From an uncultured Spirochaetales bacterium (GTDB taxonomy: Bacteria; Spirochaetota; Spirochaetia; Sphaerochaetales; Sphaerochaetaceae), in the NCBI GenBank assembly GCA_949285905.1, contig CASDZV010000019.1, forward strand, positions 1-64,000: a stretch of 64,000 nucleotides of DNA, in the 5' to 3' direction. Shown here piece after piece: positions 17,066 through 25,998 of the stretch. The notes beneath the pieces are model-generated. The model searched no databases. It saw only the letters and a program-made list of their open reading frames with translations, and had not been told where the DNA came from. Both the position numbers and the translations under genes were made by a program. Within the stretch, counting starts at the first letter, position 1, and every line of letters begins with the position of its first letter.

Positions 17066-17080
17066 TCAAGGAGGTTTGAT

Positions 17081-17176
17081 ATGACTTTTCCCGAACTTAC
17101 TACAGCAACTTATGTAATCATCGCTATATGTGTGGTTGCATTCCTGATTTTCTTCTTCAAGGCAAAGAAGAAGTAA
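17081..17176 (+). CDS. 31-residue single-pass membrane peptide inside the ECF operon
   Basis: ATG at 17081 to TAA at 17174-17176. The AAGGAGG site at 17069-17075 is one of the best in the window. The peptide has a short N-terminus (MTFPELTTATY), one hydrophobic helix (VIIAICVVAFLIFFF) and a KAKKK end, so an N-out, C-in topology follows from the positive-inside rule. It sits between the A' and T genes with 15 and 19 bases on either side. I recognise no family. It may be a small ECF accessory subunit; that is inference from location. Confidence 0.72.
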   Translation: MTFPELTTATYVIIAICVVAFLIFFFKAKKK

Positions 17177-17195
17177 CAGCCTGAAGGAGTTGATA

Positions 17196-18026
17196 ATGGC
17201 AAAGACTAGAGGAGCATTTGTTTACGAGAACCGTAATAGTGCTTTTCAGAGACTGCACCCGACAACCCGTACGGTTTTCATTCTGGTTGTTATCTGTATA
17301 GCGTTCTGTATTCAGCATCCAGCTCTTTTGCTGCTTCTGTATATTCTGACACTTGCAGTTGCTTTCTCTGCAAAGATGTCTAAGAAGATGCTGCTTGTCT
17401 ATTTCGGACTTATCGGGACAGGAGCGCTTATAAGCTTCATTACATGGTTGCCTTTTGGGAGTGGTGTGGGTGGTACCGTATATTATGAGTCCGCAAAGCT
17501 TTTTGGGATGAGCATAGCGTTCTCAACGACAGGCTTCATGTGGGCGGCGACAATAGGATTGAGGATATTAATCAGTTCATTGCCAATATTCCTGTATATA
17601 TCAACTACAAAGCTTCGTGAGATGAGCATAGGTTTTCATTCTCTTGGGCTTCCATTTACTGCATGTGAGATGTTTACTCTTGCATTTCGGTTTGTTCCTC
17701 TTGTCCAGAATGACGCTTCAACTATCACAGAAGCACAGAAGGCAAGAGGTCTGGATTTCTCAGAAGGTGGAGCAATGCAGAAATTCAAGAAATATGCCGC
17801 GATTTTGACACCAATGATTTTTATGTCTTTGCGCCGTATACAGTCTGTTTCAAATGCACTTGATACAAAGGCTTTCAGAAACAGCAGTTGCAAGCATCGA
17901 TTCTATAAGCCTCCAAAATACAGGACGGTGGATAAGGTTCTTATTGTAACCTGCGTCCTTGTATTCTGTCTGGCTCTAGCTGCCAGGTTTGCCGGCCTGT
18001 TCATAATCGTCCCTGGCAGACTCTAA
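17196..18026 (+). CDS. ECF transporter transmembrane (T) component
   Basis: 276 residues with about five or six membrane segments. Two cytoplasmic coupling motifs are expected in T components. The first is clear (AQKARGLDF near residue 180); the second, usually Ala-Arg-Gly-like, reads LDTKAF near 223, so it is diverged, in step with the altered signature of ATPase A'. The start at ATG 17196 has an AAGGAG site; a TTG at 17190 is the longer alternative. It couples ATP hydrolysis by A/A' to S-component movement. Confidence 0.85.
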   Translation: MAKTRGAFVYENRNSAFQRLHPTTRTVFILVVICIAFCIQHPALLLLLYILTLAVAFSAKMSKKMLLVYFGLIGTGALISFITWLPFGSGVGGTVYYESAKLFGMSIAFSTTGFMWAATIGLRILISSLPIFLYISTTKLREMSIGFHSLGLPFTACEMFTLAFRFVPLVQNDASTITEAQKARGLDFSEGGAMQKFKKYAAILTPMIFMSLRRIQSVSNALDTKAFRNSSCKHRFYKPPKYRTVDKVLIVTCVLVFCLALAARFAGLFIIVPGRL

Positions 18027-18055
18027 AAAGGATTCTATTTACAAAGGAGTATAAT

Positions 18056-18940
18056 ATGGAACACAAGATTGACATTCTTGTAATCGGTGGAACAGAAGCT
18101 TATAACCTTGATAGGGAAGATATTGGGACTATTGTGGATGATGTGAGGCTTGAGACTCCCTATGGGCTTGCAAATAAGATTTCAATAATGGATATCGGTA
18201 AAGATAAGCTTGTTGGATTCATGTCCAGGCATGGGGAGAAGGGTTATTCTGTCTCAGCTCCGTTTGTTAATTCACGTGCAAATATCTATGCAGGCAAGGA
18301 ACTGGGAGCTAGGCGTGTCCTTTCATGGAATGGCGCAGGTGCAATTTCACCTCATATCACACCGGGCGATTATGTAATCATTGATGATTATATCGATATG
18401 ACCAAGAAACGGGATTATACATATTATGTGGGGAAAGGATATGGATTTATAAGGCAGAATCCTGCTTTCTGCCCGGAATGCCGTGTGGCGCTGCTTGAAG
18501 CCGCTTCAGAGTTTGAACCAAGAACATTCGATGGTGGTGTATATGTGTGTACAGAGGGACCCCGGCTTGAAACGAAAGCGGAAATCAGAGCTTATAGCAT
18601 GTGGGGAGGGGATGTTGTCGGAATGACTATAATTCCTGAGCTCTATCTGGCAAAGGAGCTTGAGATGTGCTATGCCTCACTTACATACATTTCAAATTTC
18701 GCAGAAGGCTCCAACAGGCTTGGGAATGCTAATGGAAGCATATTCTCTGCAATGCTTCCTGATGATGTTGCTAAGAGAATGAAAGACTCGACAAAGAAAC
18801 TGCCAATCATCTTTAAGAATGCAATGATTAAGCTGTTAGATGAACATAATTGTTGCTGTGACCATTCTATGGATGTTTACAAGAATCGTGGTGATATAAA
18901 CAACGACTGGCATACCTGGATTACCGTTCCCTCAAAATAA
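18056..18940 (+). CDS. Purine nucleoside / methylthioadenosine phosphorylase family protein
   Basis: 294 residues of the trimeric PNP/MTAP family, which splits nucleosides with phosphate into base and pentose 1-phosphate. Seen: VIGGTEAYN (phosphate loop), MSRHGEK and NSRANIYA, TEGPRLETKAEIRAY, and GMTIIPE. The base-recognition loop reads SNFAEG (N214), where MTA phosphorylases have TDYD and 6-oxopurine PNPs have an Asn. This favours inosine/guanosine-type or methylthioinosine substrates over MTA itself. Strong AAAGGAG site. It ends the ECF operon, and its product type fits the MtnA homologue upstream. Confidence 0.85.
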   Translation: MEHKIDILVIGGTEAYNLDREDIGTIVDDVRLETPYGLANKISIMDIGKDKLVGFMSRHGEKGYSVSAPFVNSRANIYAGKELGARRVLSWNGAGAISPHITPGDYVIIDDYIDMTKKRDYTYYVGKGYGFIRQNPAFCPECRVALLEAASEFEPRTFDGGVYVCTEGPRLETKAEIRAYSMWGGDVVGMTIIPELYLAKELEMCYASLTYISNFAEGSNRLGNANGSIFSAMLPDDVAKRMKDSTKKLPIIFKNAMIKLLDEHNCCCDHSMDVYKNRGDINNDWHTWITVPSK

Positions 18941-18963
18941 GGTCGCTAATGCCATTGCAAATA

Positions 18964-18997
18964 GGCTGCAGCTTGTGATTGTTCGCATGCTGCAGCT
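18964..18997 (+). terminator. Probable terminator hairpin after the phosphorylase gene
   Basis: GGCTGCAGC (18964-18972) pairs with GCTGCAGCT (18989-18997) around a 16-base loop. The following tract (atgtttctttcc) is only partly T-rich, so termination may be weak. Confidence 0.45.
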
Positions 18998-19044
18998 ATG
19001 TTTCTTTCCACCCATGATTGCACAAATCATAAATACAACATGGT

Positions 19045-19073
19045 TTGACCATTTTTATCCATCTTATTACCTT
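19045..19073 (+). promoter_or_regulatory. Promoter of the grpE-dnaK-dnaJ unit
   Basis: TTGACC (19045-19050), a 17-base spacer and TACCTT (19068-19073). The -35 is embedded in the short inverted repeat ATGGTTTGACCAT (19040-19052), a possible repressor site. No CIRCE element and no hrcA gene are present here. Confidence 0.55.
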
Positions 19074-19135
19074 ATCATTGTGCCTTATTGGCATTTCCAA
19101 CTATGAAAAATAAAAAAGATAAAAAGAGGCTTGAT

Positions 19136-19708
19136 ATGGCTGAAGAAGAAATCAAGAAGGATGAAGAGATTCCTGCTTCTGAAGAGAACGAGAACAAGGA
19201 AGAAGCTCAGGAAGAGAAAGAGAGTGAGAACGATACCCTCCGTGCCAGAGTCAAAGAACTCGAGGAGATGATTGCGGAGCTCAAAGACAAAGCTCTGAGG
19301 GAGGCTGCTGAGACTGAGAACTATAAGAAAAGGCTCAGACAGGACAAGGAGACTGCAGTCAAATATGCAAACGAGGCGCTTATCCGCGACCTTCTCGATC
19401 CTCTCGATAATTTCTCCAGGGCAATTGAAGCTTCCGAGACATCAAAGGATTTTGATACTATCAGAACAGGCGTTGTGATGGTTGAGGATCAGATTCATTC
19501 ATTGCTGAAGAATAACTGGGGACTTGAATCGTTCTCACCAGAAGGAGAGGACTTTGATCCTTCAGATATGGAGGCTCTTCAGATGCAGGAAGTTGAAGGT
19601 CTTGATAAAGAGAAAGTCATTCAGGTTTATCTGAAAGGATATAAACTCCACGGCAAGGTAATAAGAGCAGCAAAAGTTGTTGTAGGTAAGCCGAAGAAAA
19701 GCGATTGA
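19136..19708 (+). CDS. grpE: Nucleotide exchange factor GrpE
   Basis: GrpE releases ADP from DnaK. From the ATG at 19136 it has 190 residues: an acidic disordered N-terminus (Glu-rich, about 1-45), a long dimerising helix, then the GrpE core DLLDPLDNFSRAIEA and the beta domain LKGYKLHGKVIRAAKVVV. The frame stays open upstream to an ATG at 19103 and a TTG at 19088; 19136 is chosen because AAGAGG lies six bases before it. dnaK follows after 85 bases. Confidence 0.92.
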   Translation: MAEEEIKKDEEIPASEENENKEEAQEEKESENDTLRARVKELEEMIAELKDKALREAAETENYKKRLRQDKETAVKYANEALIRDLLDPLDNFSRAIEASETSKDFDTIRTGVVMVEDQIHSLLKNNWGLESFSPEGEDFDPSDMEALQMQEVEGLDKEKVIQVYLKGYKLHGKVIRAAKVVVGKPKKSD

Positions 19709-19793
19709 CGTTTGCTATATGCATTATTATTTTACCTCTGGATATGGAGCATAGCTCCTGACCTCAATTTGATAATTTTGGAGAGAAGATAAA

Positions 19794-21716
19794 ATGGGAA
19801 AGATTATTGGTATAGACCTTGGTACAACAAACAGCTGTGTTGCTGTAATGGAAGGCAACGAGCCTGTTGTTATTGCAAACAGTGAAGGAGACAGAACAAC
19901 TCCATCGGTTGTTGGATTCACAGACTCTGACCGTCTGGTTGGCAAGCCTGCCAAGAACCAGATGGTTACTAACCCTGAGAATACTGTCTATTCCATCAAG
20001 CGATTCATGGGAAGAAAGTACCATGAGGTGGCTGAGGAAATTAAGATGGTGCCTTACAAAGTTGTGTCAGGTGCCAACGATGAGATAAAGGTCTCAATCA
20101 AGGGCCACGAGTATTCGCCGCAGGAGATTTCAGCAATCATTCTTCAGAAGATGAAGAAGACAGCAGAGGATTATCTCGGAGAGGCTGTGACAGAAGCTGT
20201 TATCACAGTACCTGCATACTTCAACGATGCACAGCGCCAGGCAACTAAGGATGCTGGCCGTATCGCAGGTCTTGAAGTGAAGAGAATCGTCAACGAACCG
20301 ACTGCAGCTGCTCTTGCTTATGGTTTCGGAAAAGACAAGTCAGACAAGGAAGAGACAATTGCTGTTTATGACTTCGGTGGCGGTACATTCGATATCTCAA
20401 TCCTCGAGCTCGGCGATGGTGTTTTCGAAGTAAAGTCCACAAATGGTGATACACACCTTGGTGGAGACAATATCGATCAGGTGATCATTGACTGGATGGT
20501 CGCAGATTTCAAGAAGAACACGGGTATCGACCTCTCGCAGGACAAGATGGCTCTTCAGAGACTGAAGGAAGCTGCAGAGCAGGCAAAGATTGTGCTTTCC
20601 TCTTCGACAACTACAACAATCAACCTGCCATTCATCACAGCAGATGCCACAGGACCTAAGCATCTGCAGATGGAGCTCACAAGAGCAAAGTTCGAGCAGA
20701 TGGTAGCTCCGCTTGTTGAGAGAACAAGGATTCCGTGTGAGAATGCACTCCGCGATGCCGGTATCTCTGCATCAGATGTTGATGAGGTCATTCTCGTCGG
20801 CGGTTCATCGAGAATCCCATGTGTGCAGACACTTGTCAAAGAACTCTTCGGCAAGGAACCGCACAAAGGTGTAAACCCTGATGAAGTTGTTGCAGTAGGT
20901 GCTTCCATCCAGGGCGGTATTCTCAAGGGAGATGTGAAGGATGTTCTTCTTCTTGATGTCACACCGCTTTCACTCGGTATTGAGACTCTTGGTGGTGTAT
21001 GCACAAAGCTGATTGAGAGGAACACGACTATTCCTACCAGAAAGAGCCAGATTTTCTCGACAGCCAGCGATGGACAGACAGCTGTATCTATTCATGTTCT
21101 TCAGGGAGAGCGTGAGCTTGCTTCTCAGAACAGGACTCTTGGTACATTCAATCTCGAAGGAATTGCACCTGCACCGCGTGGAGTACCTCAGATTGAGGTC
21201 ACCTTCGATATCGATGCCAATGGTATTGTCCATGTCTCTGCGAAAGATCTTGGAACAGGAAAGGAGCAGAAGATCAGGATTGAATCCTCCTCTGGCCTTT
21301 CCGAGCAGGAAATTGACAGAATGGTCAAGGACGCAGAGGCTCATGCTGCAGAGGATAAGAAGGCAAGGGATACTATCGAGGCAAAGAACAACGGCGAGAG
21401 CGTTGTCTATGCAACAGAGAAGGCCCTCAAGGATTATGGCGACAAGATTTCCTCTGAAGAGAGAGGGAAGATTGAAAGTGCTCTGCAGGAGCTTAAAGAT
21501 GCACTTGCAAACAGCAATGCAACAGCAGAGGAGCTCAAGAGCAAGACAGAGCGTGTCCAGCAGGCTTCCATGGAACTCGGGCAGAAGGTCTATGAGGCAG
21601 CTCAGCAGAACAATCAGCAGCCGGGCGCAGGTGCTGGTTCAGCGGATAGCAGCCAGTCCTCATCTTCTGGAAAGAGCGATGATGGAACAATGGACGCAAG
21701 CTACGAAGAGGTTTAA
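19794..21716 (+). CDS. dnaK: Molecular chaperone DnaK (Hsp70)
   Basis: 640 residues, family length. The ATPase domain begins [21 protein letters not shown], with [31 protein letters not shown] and [11 protein letters not shown]. The substrate-binding domain starts near 390 ([17 protein letters not shown]). The tail is Gly/Ser/Gln-rich and ends DASYEEV, a variant of the usual EEVK end. Good GGAGAG site. It is the centre of the grpE-dnaK-dnaJ chaperone unit; a strong hairpin separates it from dnaJ. Confidence 0.98.
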   Translation: MGKIIGIDLGTTNSCVAVMEGNEPVVIANSEGDRTTPSVVGFTDSDRLVGKPAKNQMVTNPENTVYSIKRFMGRKYHEVAEEIKMVPYKVVSGANDEIKVSIKGHEYSPQEISAIILQKMKKTAEDYLGEAVTEAVITVPAYFNDAQRQATKDAGRIAGLEVKRIVNEPTAAALAYGFGKDKSDKEETIAVYDFGGGTFDISILELGDGVFEVKSTNGDTHLGGDNIDQVIIDWMVADFKKNTGIDLSQDKMALQRLKEAAEQAKIVLSSSTTTTINLPFITADATGPKHLQMELTRAKFEQMVAPLVERTRIPCENALRDAGISASDVDEVILVGGSSRIPCVQTLVKELFGKEPHKGVNPDEVVAVGASIQGGILKGDVKDVLLLDVTPLSLGIETLGGVCTKLIERNTTIPTRKSQIFSTASDGQTAVSIHVLQGERELASQNRTLGTFNLEGIAPAPRGVPQIEVTFDIDANGIVHVSAKDLGTGKEQKIRIESSSGLSEQEIDRMVKDAEAHAAEDKKARDTIEAKNNGESVVYATEKALKDYGDKISSEERGKIESALQELKDALANSNATAEELKSKTERVQQASMELGQKVYEAAQQNNQQPGAGAGSADSSQSSSSGKSDDGTMDASYEEV

Positions 21717-21742
21717 CAAACTCTGCGATTGCGCTATAAGGG

Positions 21743-21766
21743 AAGCAGCATGGATTCATGCTGCTT
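21743..21766 (+). promoter_or_regulatory. Intergenic hairpin between dnaK and dnaJ
   Basis: AAGCAGCATG and CATGCTGCTT form a perfect 10-bp stem around GATT. Only a short weak T stretch follows, so it is more likely an attenuator or a processing/stability element that sets the dnaK to dnaJ ratio than a full terminator. Confidence 0.6.
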
Positions 21767-21786
21767 TCTGCTGTTAGAGAGGGAAT

Positions 21787-22899
21787 ATGGCTAAAAGAGA
21801 TTATTACGAGGTGCTTGGAGTTTCCAAGACTGCAACCGAAGAGGAAATAAAGAAGGCTTACAGGAAGATAGCGCTTAAAAATCATCCTGACACGCACCCG
21901 AATGATAAAGATGCGGAGGAGCGTTTCAAGGAAGCCAGTGAGGCATATGAAGTGCTGTCAGACCCCAAGAAGCGAAGCGCTTATGACCAGTTCGGTTTCA
22001 GTGGTGTGAATGATTTCCAGGGAGGTGCCGCTGGTAATTACTCCAATGTTTACCGTGACTTCTCAGATATCTTCGGTGGTGCTGGCTTCTCAGATTTCTT
22101 CTCTTCATTCTTTGGTGGAGGCCGGTCACAGCAGAGTAGTTCAAGTTATGGGGAACCAGGCGCTTCGCTCAGATATGACATCACAATAGATTTCAGTGAA
22201 GCAGTCAATGGATGCAAGAAGGAAATCTCTTTCGCTCACAAAATCAAATGCTCAAGCTGCGATGGCACAGGCGGAACAGGGAGGAAAACCTGTCCAACAT
22301 GCCATGGTACAGGTCGTGTCACAAGCGGGAATGGCTTTTTCCAGATGGCTTCCACATGCCGTACCTGTGGCGGAAAAGGTCATGTGATAGAGAATCCATG
22401 TGCCTCATGCCATGGTACAGGAACTGTAACAAAGACTGAGAAGCTGATGGTCAATATCCCTGCCGGAGTGGATAATGGTTCCCGCCTCACGCTACGCGGC
22501 AAAGGCGATGCCGGTACTAATGGTGGTGCAGATGGCGATCTCGTTCTTTTCATCTCTGTCCGTCCTGATAAATACTTTGTACGCGAAGGAAGTGACGTCT
22601 ATCTGCAGATTCCTATTGCGGTGACGCAGGCAGCTCTCGGAACGGCTATTCTCGTTCCGACTGTAGACGGGGTGAATATTAAGGTGGATATACCAGCAGG
22701 CATACAGTCTGGTACAATGCTCCGAGTGAAGGGCAGAGGTGTACCTTCCCCCAGGAATTCCGCGCGTGGGGATATGTACATACGTGTGATGGTTGAGACA
22801 CCACGCCGTCTTTCTATGAAAGCAAAGAGCCTGATGAAAGAACTGGCACAGGAGCTGAAGGAGAACAGCAGCCCGACACCAATGGAGTTTCATGAATAA
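21787..22899 (+). CDS. dnaJ: Chaperone protein DnaJ (Hsp40)
   Basis: 370 residues, type I. The J domain (1-70) has HPD in [11 protein letters not shown] Gly/Phe-rich linker follows (about 72-130). Four zinc-binding repeats are intact: [24 protein letters not shown] and CASCHGTG (about 156-220). The C-terminal peptide-binding domains come after. It stimulates DnaK ATPase and delivers clients. Site AGAGAGGG. The stop overlaps the next start as TAATG, linking it to rlmB. Confidence 0.97.
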   Translation: MAKRDYYEVLGVSKTATEEEIKKAYRKIALKNHPDTHPNDKDAEERFKEASEAYEVLSDPKKRSAYDQFGFSGVNDFQGGAAGNYSNVYRDFSDIFGGAGFSDFFSSFFGGGRSQQSSSSYGEPGASLRYDITIDFSEAVNGCKKEISFAHKIKCSSCDGTGGTGRKTCPTCHGTGRVTSGNGFFQMASTCRTCGGKGHVIENPCASCHGTGTVTKTEKLMVNIPAGVDNGSRLTLRGKGDAGTNGGADGDLVLFISVRPDKYFVREGSDVYLQIPIAVTQAALGTAILVPTVDGVNIKVDIPAGIQSGTMLRVKGRGVPSPRNSARGDMYIRVMVETPRRLSMKAKSLMKELAQELKENSSPTPMEFHE

Positions 22900-23642
22900 T
22901 GGGTGAGAAAATCTACGGCTATCATGCCATTGAAGAAGGATTGAAGAAGGCTGGGATGGGGTCTACGCTCTATGTCCAGAGACAGGGTGGAGAGCGCATT
23001 GAGGCTCTTGTGAGAGAGGCAAAACTGACTGGAAAGGTTGCTGTCAAAAAGCTTTCCAGAGAAGAGCTGGAACGTATGCTTCCTTCTGCCGATCTGCGCG
23101 GTGCACTTCTTGATCTTGGTGGCCCAAGGCGCGGTGCATCGAGACTGATGGAGACATCGGTGGAAGAGTTCTGTGAGAAGCTTGGGGAGAATGATGGAGC
23201 ACTTGTGCTTATCCTTGATGGTATCACGGATCCTCATAATCTCGGTGCGATTCTGCGTTCTGCTGACCAGTTCGGTGTCGATCTTGTAATGATACCTGAG
23301 CGCCGATCTGTGCAGGCAAATGAGACAGTCGTCAAGGTTTCCTCAGGGGCCGCGCAGTATGTCACGCTCTCTGTGGTGACGAATCTCACAAGAGAAATCA
23401 AGGTCCTCAAGGACAACGGATTCTGGATTTATGGTGCAGATATGGCAGGTGAGGATAGCTATAACGTAGCATTCCCTCCACGCACAGCCATCGTGATGGG
23501 CTCTGAAGGAGATGGTATATCGCAGCTCGTGAGAAAGAACTGCGACCATATAATATCTATCCCGATGCAGGGACATATCGACTCGCTTAATGTGTCGGTA
23601 GCGGCAGGTATACTGCTTTACGAATTCAGACGTCCTCGATGA
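22899..23642 (+). CDS. rlmB: RlmB/TrmH-family 23S rRNA 2'-O-ribose methyltransferase
   Basis: 247 residues of the SpoU class. An N-terminal L30e-like substrate domain ([19 protein letters not shown]) precedes the knotted methyltransferase domain, with LILDGITDPHNLGAILRSAD (motif 1), VMGSEGDGI (motif 2) and IPMQGHIDSLNVSVAAGILLYE (motif 3). The E. coli homologue methylates G2251 of 23S rRNA. The ATG shares a base with the dnaJ stop. It ends flush against the convergent PurD-like gene. Confidence 0.88.
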   Translation: MGEKIYGYHAIEEGLKKAGMGSTLYVQRQGGERIEALVREAKLTGKVAVKKLSREELERMLPSADLRGALLDLGGPRRGASRLMETSVEEFCEKLGENDGALVLILDGITDPHNLGAILRSADQFGVDLVMIPERRSVQANETVVKVSSGAAQYVTLSVVTNLTREIKVLKDNGFWIYGADMAGEDSYNVAFPPRTAIVMGSEGDGISQLVRKNCDHIISIPMQGHIDSLNVSVAAGILLYEFRRPR

Positions 23643-24905
23643 TCAGTCAGTAAAATAAGCATTTCCTATGTCATCTCTGTACCAGAGATTCTGGAAGTGC
23701 TTTCTTTTTATGACATCATAGGCGTTTTTGTTTGCCTCTCCTATGCTCTCACCTTTGCCTACAACCGTAAGGTTCCTTCCTCCTGTTGTAATGGCTTTGC
23801 CGTCTATGTTCTGAATCGCGCCACAGAAGATAATCGGTCCGTCATTGAGCGGTTCGAGAAGCATAGAGGAAAGACCTTCTACATTTTTCCCTGTCTTCGG
23901 ATCCATTGGATAGCCTTCAGAGGCGAGAACTACAGCAACAGTGCATTCATCTGTAGTGGAAAGTCCGACTGAACTGATGCTGTCTTTGTCCATCGCTTCC
24001 AGAATTTCTATCAGATCTGTGTTTATGATAGGAACCATCGCCTGTGTGGCGGGGTCATTGAAACGTACATGATAGTCGACAAGATATGGCTCTTTCTCGG
24101 GAGTAATCATCAATGAGAGTGTGAGTATGCCTTTATATGCAAGCTGTTCGACCTGCATTCCATAAAGAGTGGGCTTTATGATTCTTTCTATGATTTTCTC
24201 TCTTACTTCATCGATGATAGGAAGAGGGCATAGAGCGCCCATGCCTCCTGTTGGCGTCTGGTCATCTGCAGCTTTCTTAGTGTAATCACTGGTAATCGGG
24301 AGTACCAGATATCCATTTCTGTCAAGAAGCAGAGAGCAGCTTGCCGGGGTACCATGAACAAACTCTTCAAGAAGTACAGGCCCCTTCTCAAACAAGCGCT
24401 GCGAATAGTCAAGGAGAGCGCCAGTGTCATCGGATGAGAGCATCACGCGCGAGGGGGCAAGAAAATTGCTCTTGATAGTGAAATACTCTCCGCTATGTCT
24501 CTCCAGATACTTCTTCAGCCCATCGTAATCACTGAAAAGCGAACTGTGGGGAATAGGAATGTTATGGCGGTTGGTGAATGCTCTTGAGAACGATCTGTCA
24601 CCTTCAAGCTTTACCGCGTTCTGCGTTGCTCCGAATGTGCGTATTCCTCTTTCATTAAGATATTTGACAACTCCTGTAAAAAGAGGCATTTCCGTACCTA
24701 TGAAGACAAAATCTATCTTGTGTTTCTTACAGCTTTCATAAACAGCAACAGGGTCTGATGGATCAACATCAGGCAGATTAGTACATAATCTTTCTGTTGC
24801 CAGATTTCCCGGAGCAACAAAGAGTTCTGAAAGATAGCAGCTTTTGCTGAACCACCATGCTACAGCATGATCTTTGGCTCCAGATCCTAGAAGTAGAACA
24901 CGCAT
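23643..24905 (-). CDS. PurD-like ATP-grasp protein with eroded motifs
   Basis: 420 residues, collinear with phosphoribosylamine-glycine ligase (PurD): N-terminal MRVLLLGSGAKDHAVAW, central TGGMGALCP, C-terminal VTVVGKGESIGEANKNAY. Several near-invariant PurD elements are changed: GGREHA is GAKDHA; the ADGLAAGKGV nucleotide loop is SNFLAPSRV; the metal-binding EFN of the EFNxRFGDPE motif is DYH in DYHVRFNDPATQ. No other purine synthesis gene is nearby. It may act on a different substrate or be non-catalytic. The start at ATG 24905 has an AAAGGAG site; the longer frame to 24953 lacks one. It follows dusB by 64 bases. Confidence 0.75.
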   Translation of the reverse strand: MRVLLLGSGAKDHAVAWWFSKSCYLSELFVAPGNLATERLCTNLPDVDPSDPVAVYESCKKHKIDFVFIGTEMPLFTGVVKYLNERGIRTFGATQNAVKLEGDRSFSRAFTNRHNIPIPHSSLFSDYDGLKKYLERHSGEYFTIKSNFLAPSRVMLSSDDTGALLDYSQRLFEKGPVLLEEFVHGTPASCSLLLDRNGYLVLPITSDYTKKAADDQTPTGGMGALCPLPIIDEVREKIIERIIKPTLYGMQVEQLAYKGILTLSLMITPEKEPYLVDYHVRFNDPATQAMVPIINTDLIEILEAMDKDSISSVGLSTTDECTVAVVLASEGYPMDPKTGKNVEGLSSMLLEPLNDGPIIFCGAIQNIDGKAITTGGRNLTVVGKGESIGEANKNAYDVIKRKHFQNLWYRDDIGNAYFTD

Positions 24906-24969
24906 TCTTGTCTCCTTTAATAAAACGCTACCATACCGGAAAGTGAAAATCAAAGAAAATCAATCAGTT

Positions 24970-25923
24970 TCAGCAAAGTGTTTTCAGGGCTTTTGTCATC
25001 TCCTGGAGTGTGAGAGAGGAGCCGATATCATTCTTGACCCTGCTGCTGCCAGGGATGCCTTTGATGTAGGCCATGAGGTGTTTCCTCATCTCCCTGCACG
25101 CTATGTTCTCCCCATAATAGGAGACCATGAGAGATAGGTGTTTTATAGCTGTATCTATGCGTTCAGTTATGTCAGGAATTCTGTAGCAGCCTGTATCCAG
25201 AAGCTCCTTTGTCTCTCTGAAAATGAAAGGATTTCCGATGGCACCGCGCGCGAACATGACACCATCGAGACCGCAGTCAGCAATAAGTGACAATGCGTCT
25301 TCGGGGGAGAAGACATCACCGGAACCAAAGAGGAGGATGCCGCTTCCCCTGAAATGGGCACTGAGTGTTCTGAAAGCTTCTCTGTCAGCTTTTCCGCTGT
25401 ACCCCTGTGCTCTGGTACGTGCATGGAGCGTAAGCATCTCAGCTCCGGCTTCTGCTGCCGTGTCAGCAAATTCAAGGTAGTTTATGCTCTCACTGTCCCA
25501 TCCGAGGCGGAACTTCACAGACACAGGTATATCTGTTCTCTCCTTGATTGCTCTTATGATAGCTCCGATCATCTCAGGATTCTTCATCAATGCAGACCCC
25601 GCTCCTGTCTTCACTACCTTGGGTACGGGGCAGCCGCAGTTGATATCTATAACAGTAGGATTATATGAGAGCAGATTGTCCATAGCACGCTCTACAGGAT
25701 CGTCTGAAGGACCGAATATCTGCACGATGAATCTGTCTTCTCCGGGAAAACGCTCAAGAAGCGCTTTTGTCTTCTCTCCGTTTCGCGCCAGACCTTCTGC
25801 ACTGACCATTTCAGAGACTGCCGCGTCTGCACCAAGCGCTCTTGCAATCTCCCTGAATGCCTTATCTGTATATCCTGCAAGCGGGGCCAGAATAAACGGG
25901 CCTCCAATAGTCTCTATTCTCAC
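24970..25923 (-). CDS. dusB: tRNA-dihydrouridine synthase (Dus family, DusB-like)
   Basis: 317 residues. The FMN-binding barrel begins APLAGYTDKAFREIARALGA; DINCGCPVPKVVKTGAGSALM contains the catalytic cysteine that protonates uracil; LHARTRAQGYSG and ARGAIGNPFIF are the FMN phosphate sites. It reduces uridine to dihydrouridine in tRNA using NADPH. The GTG start at 25923 has no Shine-Dalgarno; a TAATAT box ends six bases before it, pointing to a leaderless message. It is divergent from psp1 and probably co-transcribed with the PurD-like gene. Confidence 0.92.
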   Translation of the reverse strand: MRIETIGGPFILAPLAGYTDKAFREIARALGADAAVSEMVSAEGLARNGEKTKALLERFPGEDRFIVQIFGPSDDPVERAMDNLLSYNPTVIDINCGCPVPKVVKTGAGSALMKNPEMIGAIIRAIKERTDIPVSVKFRLGWDSESINYLEFADTAAEAGAEMLTLHARTRAQGYSGKADREAFRTLSAHFRGSGILLFGSGDVFSPEDALSLIADCGLDGVMFARGAIGNPFIFRETKELLDTGCYRIPDITERIDTAIKHLSLMVSYYGENIACREMRKHLMAYIKGIPGSSRVKNDIGSSLTLQEMTKALKTLC

Positions 25924-25929
25924 AAGAGC

Positions 25930-25935
25930 ATATTA
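25930..25935 (-). promoter_or_regulatory. -10 box TAATAT of a probable leaderless dusB mRNA
   Basis: On the minus strand TAATAT, six bases (gctctt), then the GTG at 25923. No Shine-Dalgarno fits in between. Confidence 0.55.
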
Positions 25936-25985
25936 ACAGAAAATGGCAGAGAAGTCTGACTCTTTTCAAATTATCTAGGGTGTGT

Positions 25986-25991
25986 TAGCTT
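25986..25991 (+). promoter_or_regulatory. Possible -10 box TAGCTT of a leaderless psp1 mRNA
   Basis: TAGCTT fits only the TANNNT core. Seven bases separate it from the ATG at 25999, and there is no Shine-Dalgarno. It is the weakest member of the set. Confidence 0.35.
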
Positions 25992-25998
25992 CTTTGCT

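Noticed and set aside
18941..19135. CIRCE/HrcA control of the grpE-dnaK unit
   Set aside because: No TTAGCACTC-N9-GAGTGCTAA or near match was found, and hrcA is absent. Only a short ATGGT/ACCAT repeat is present.
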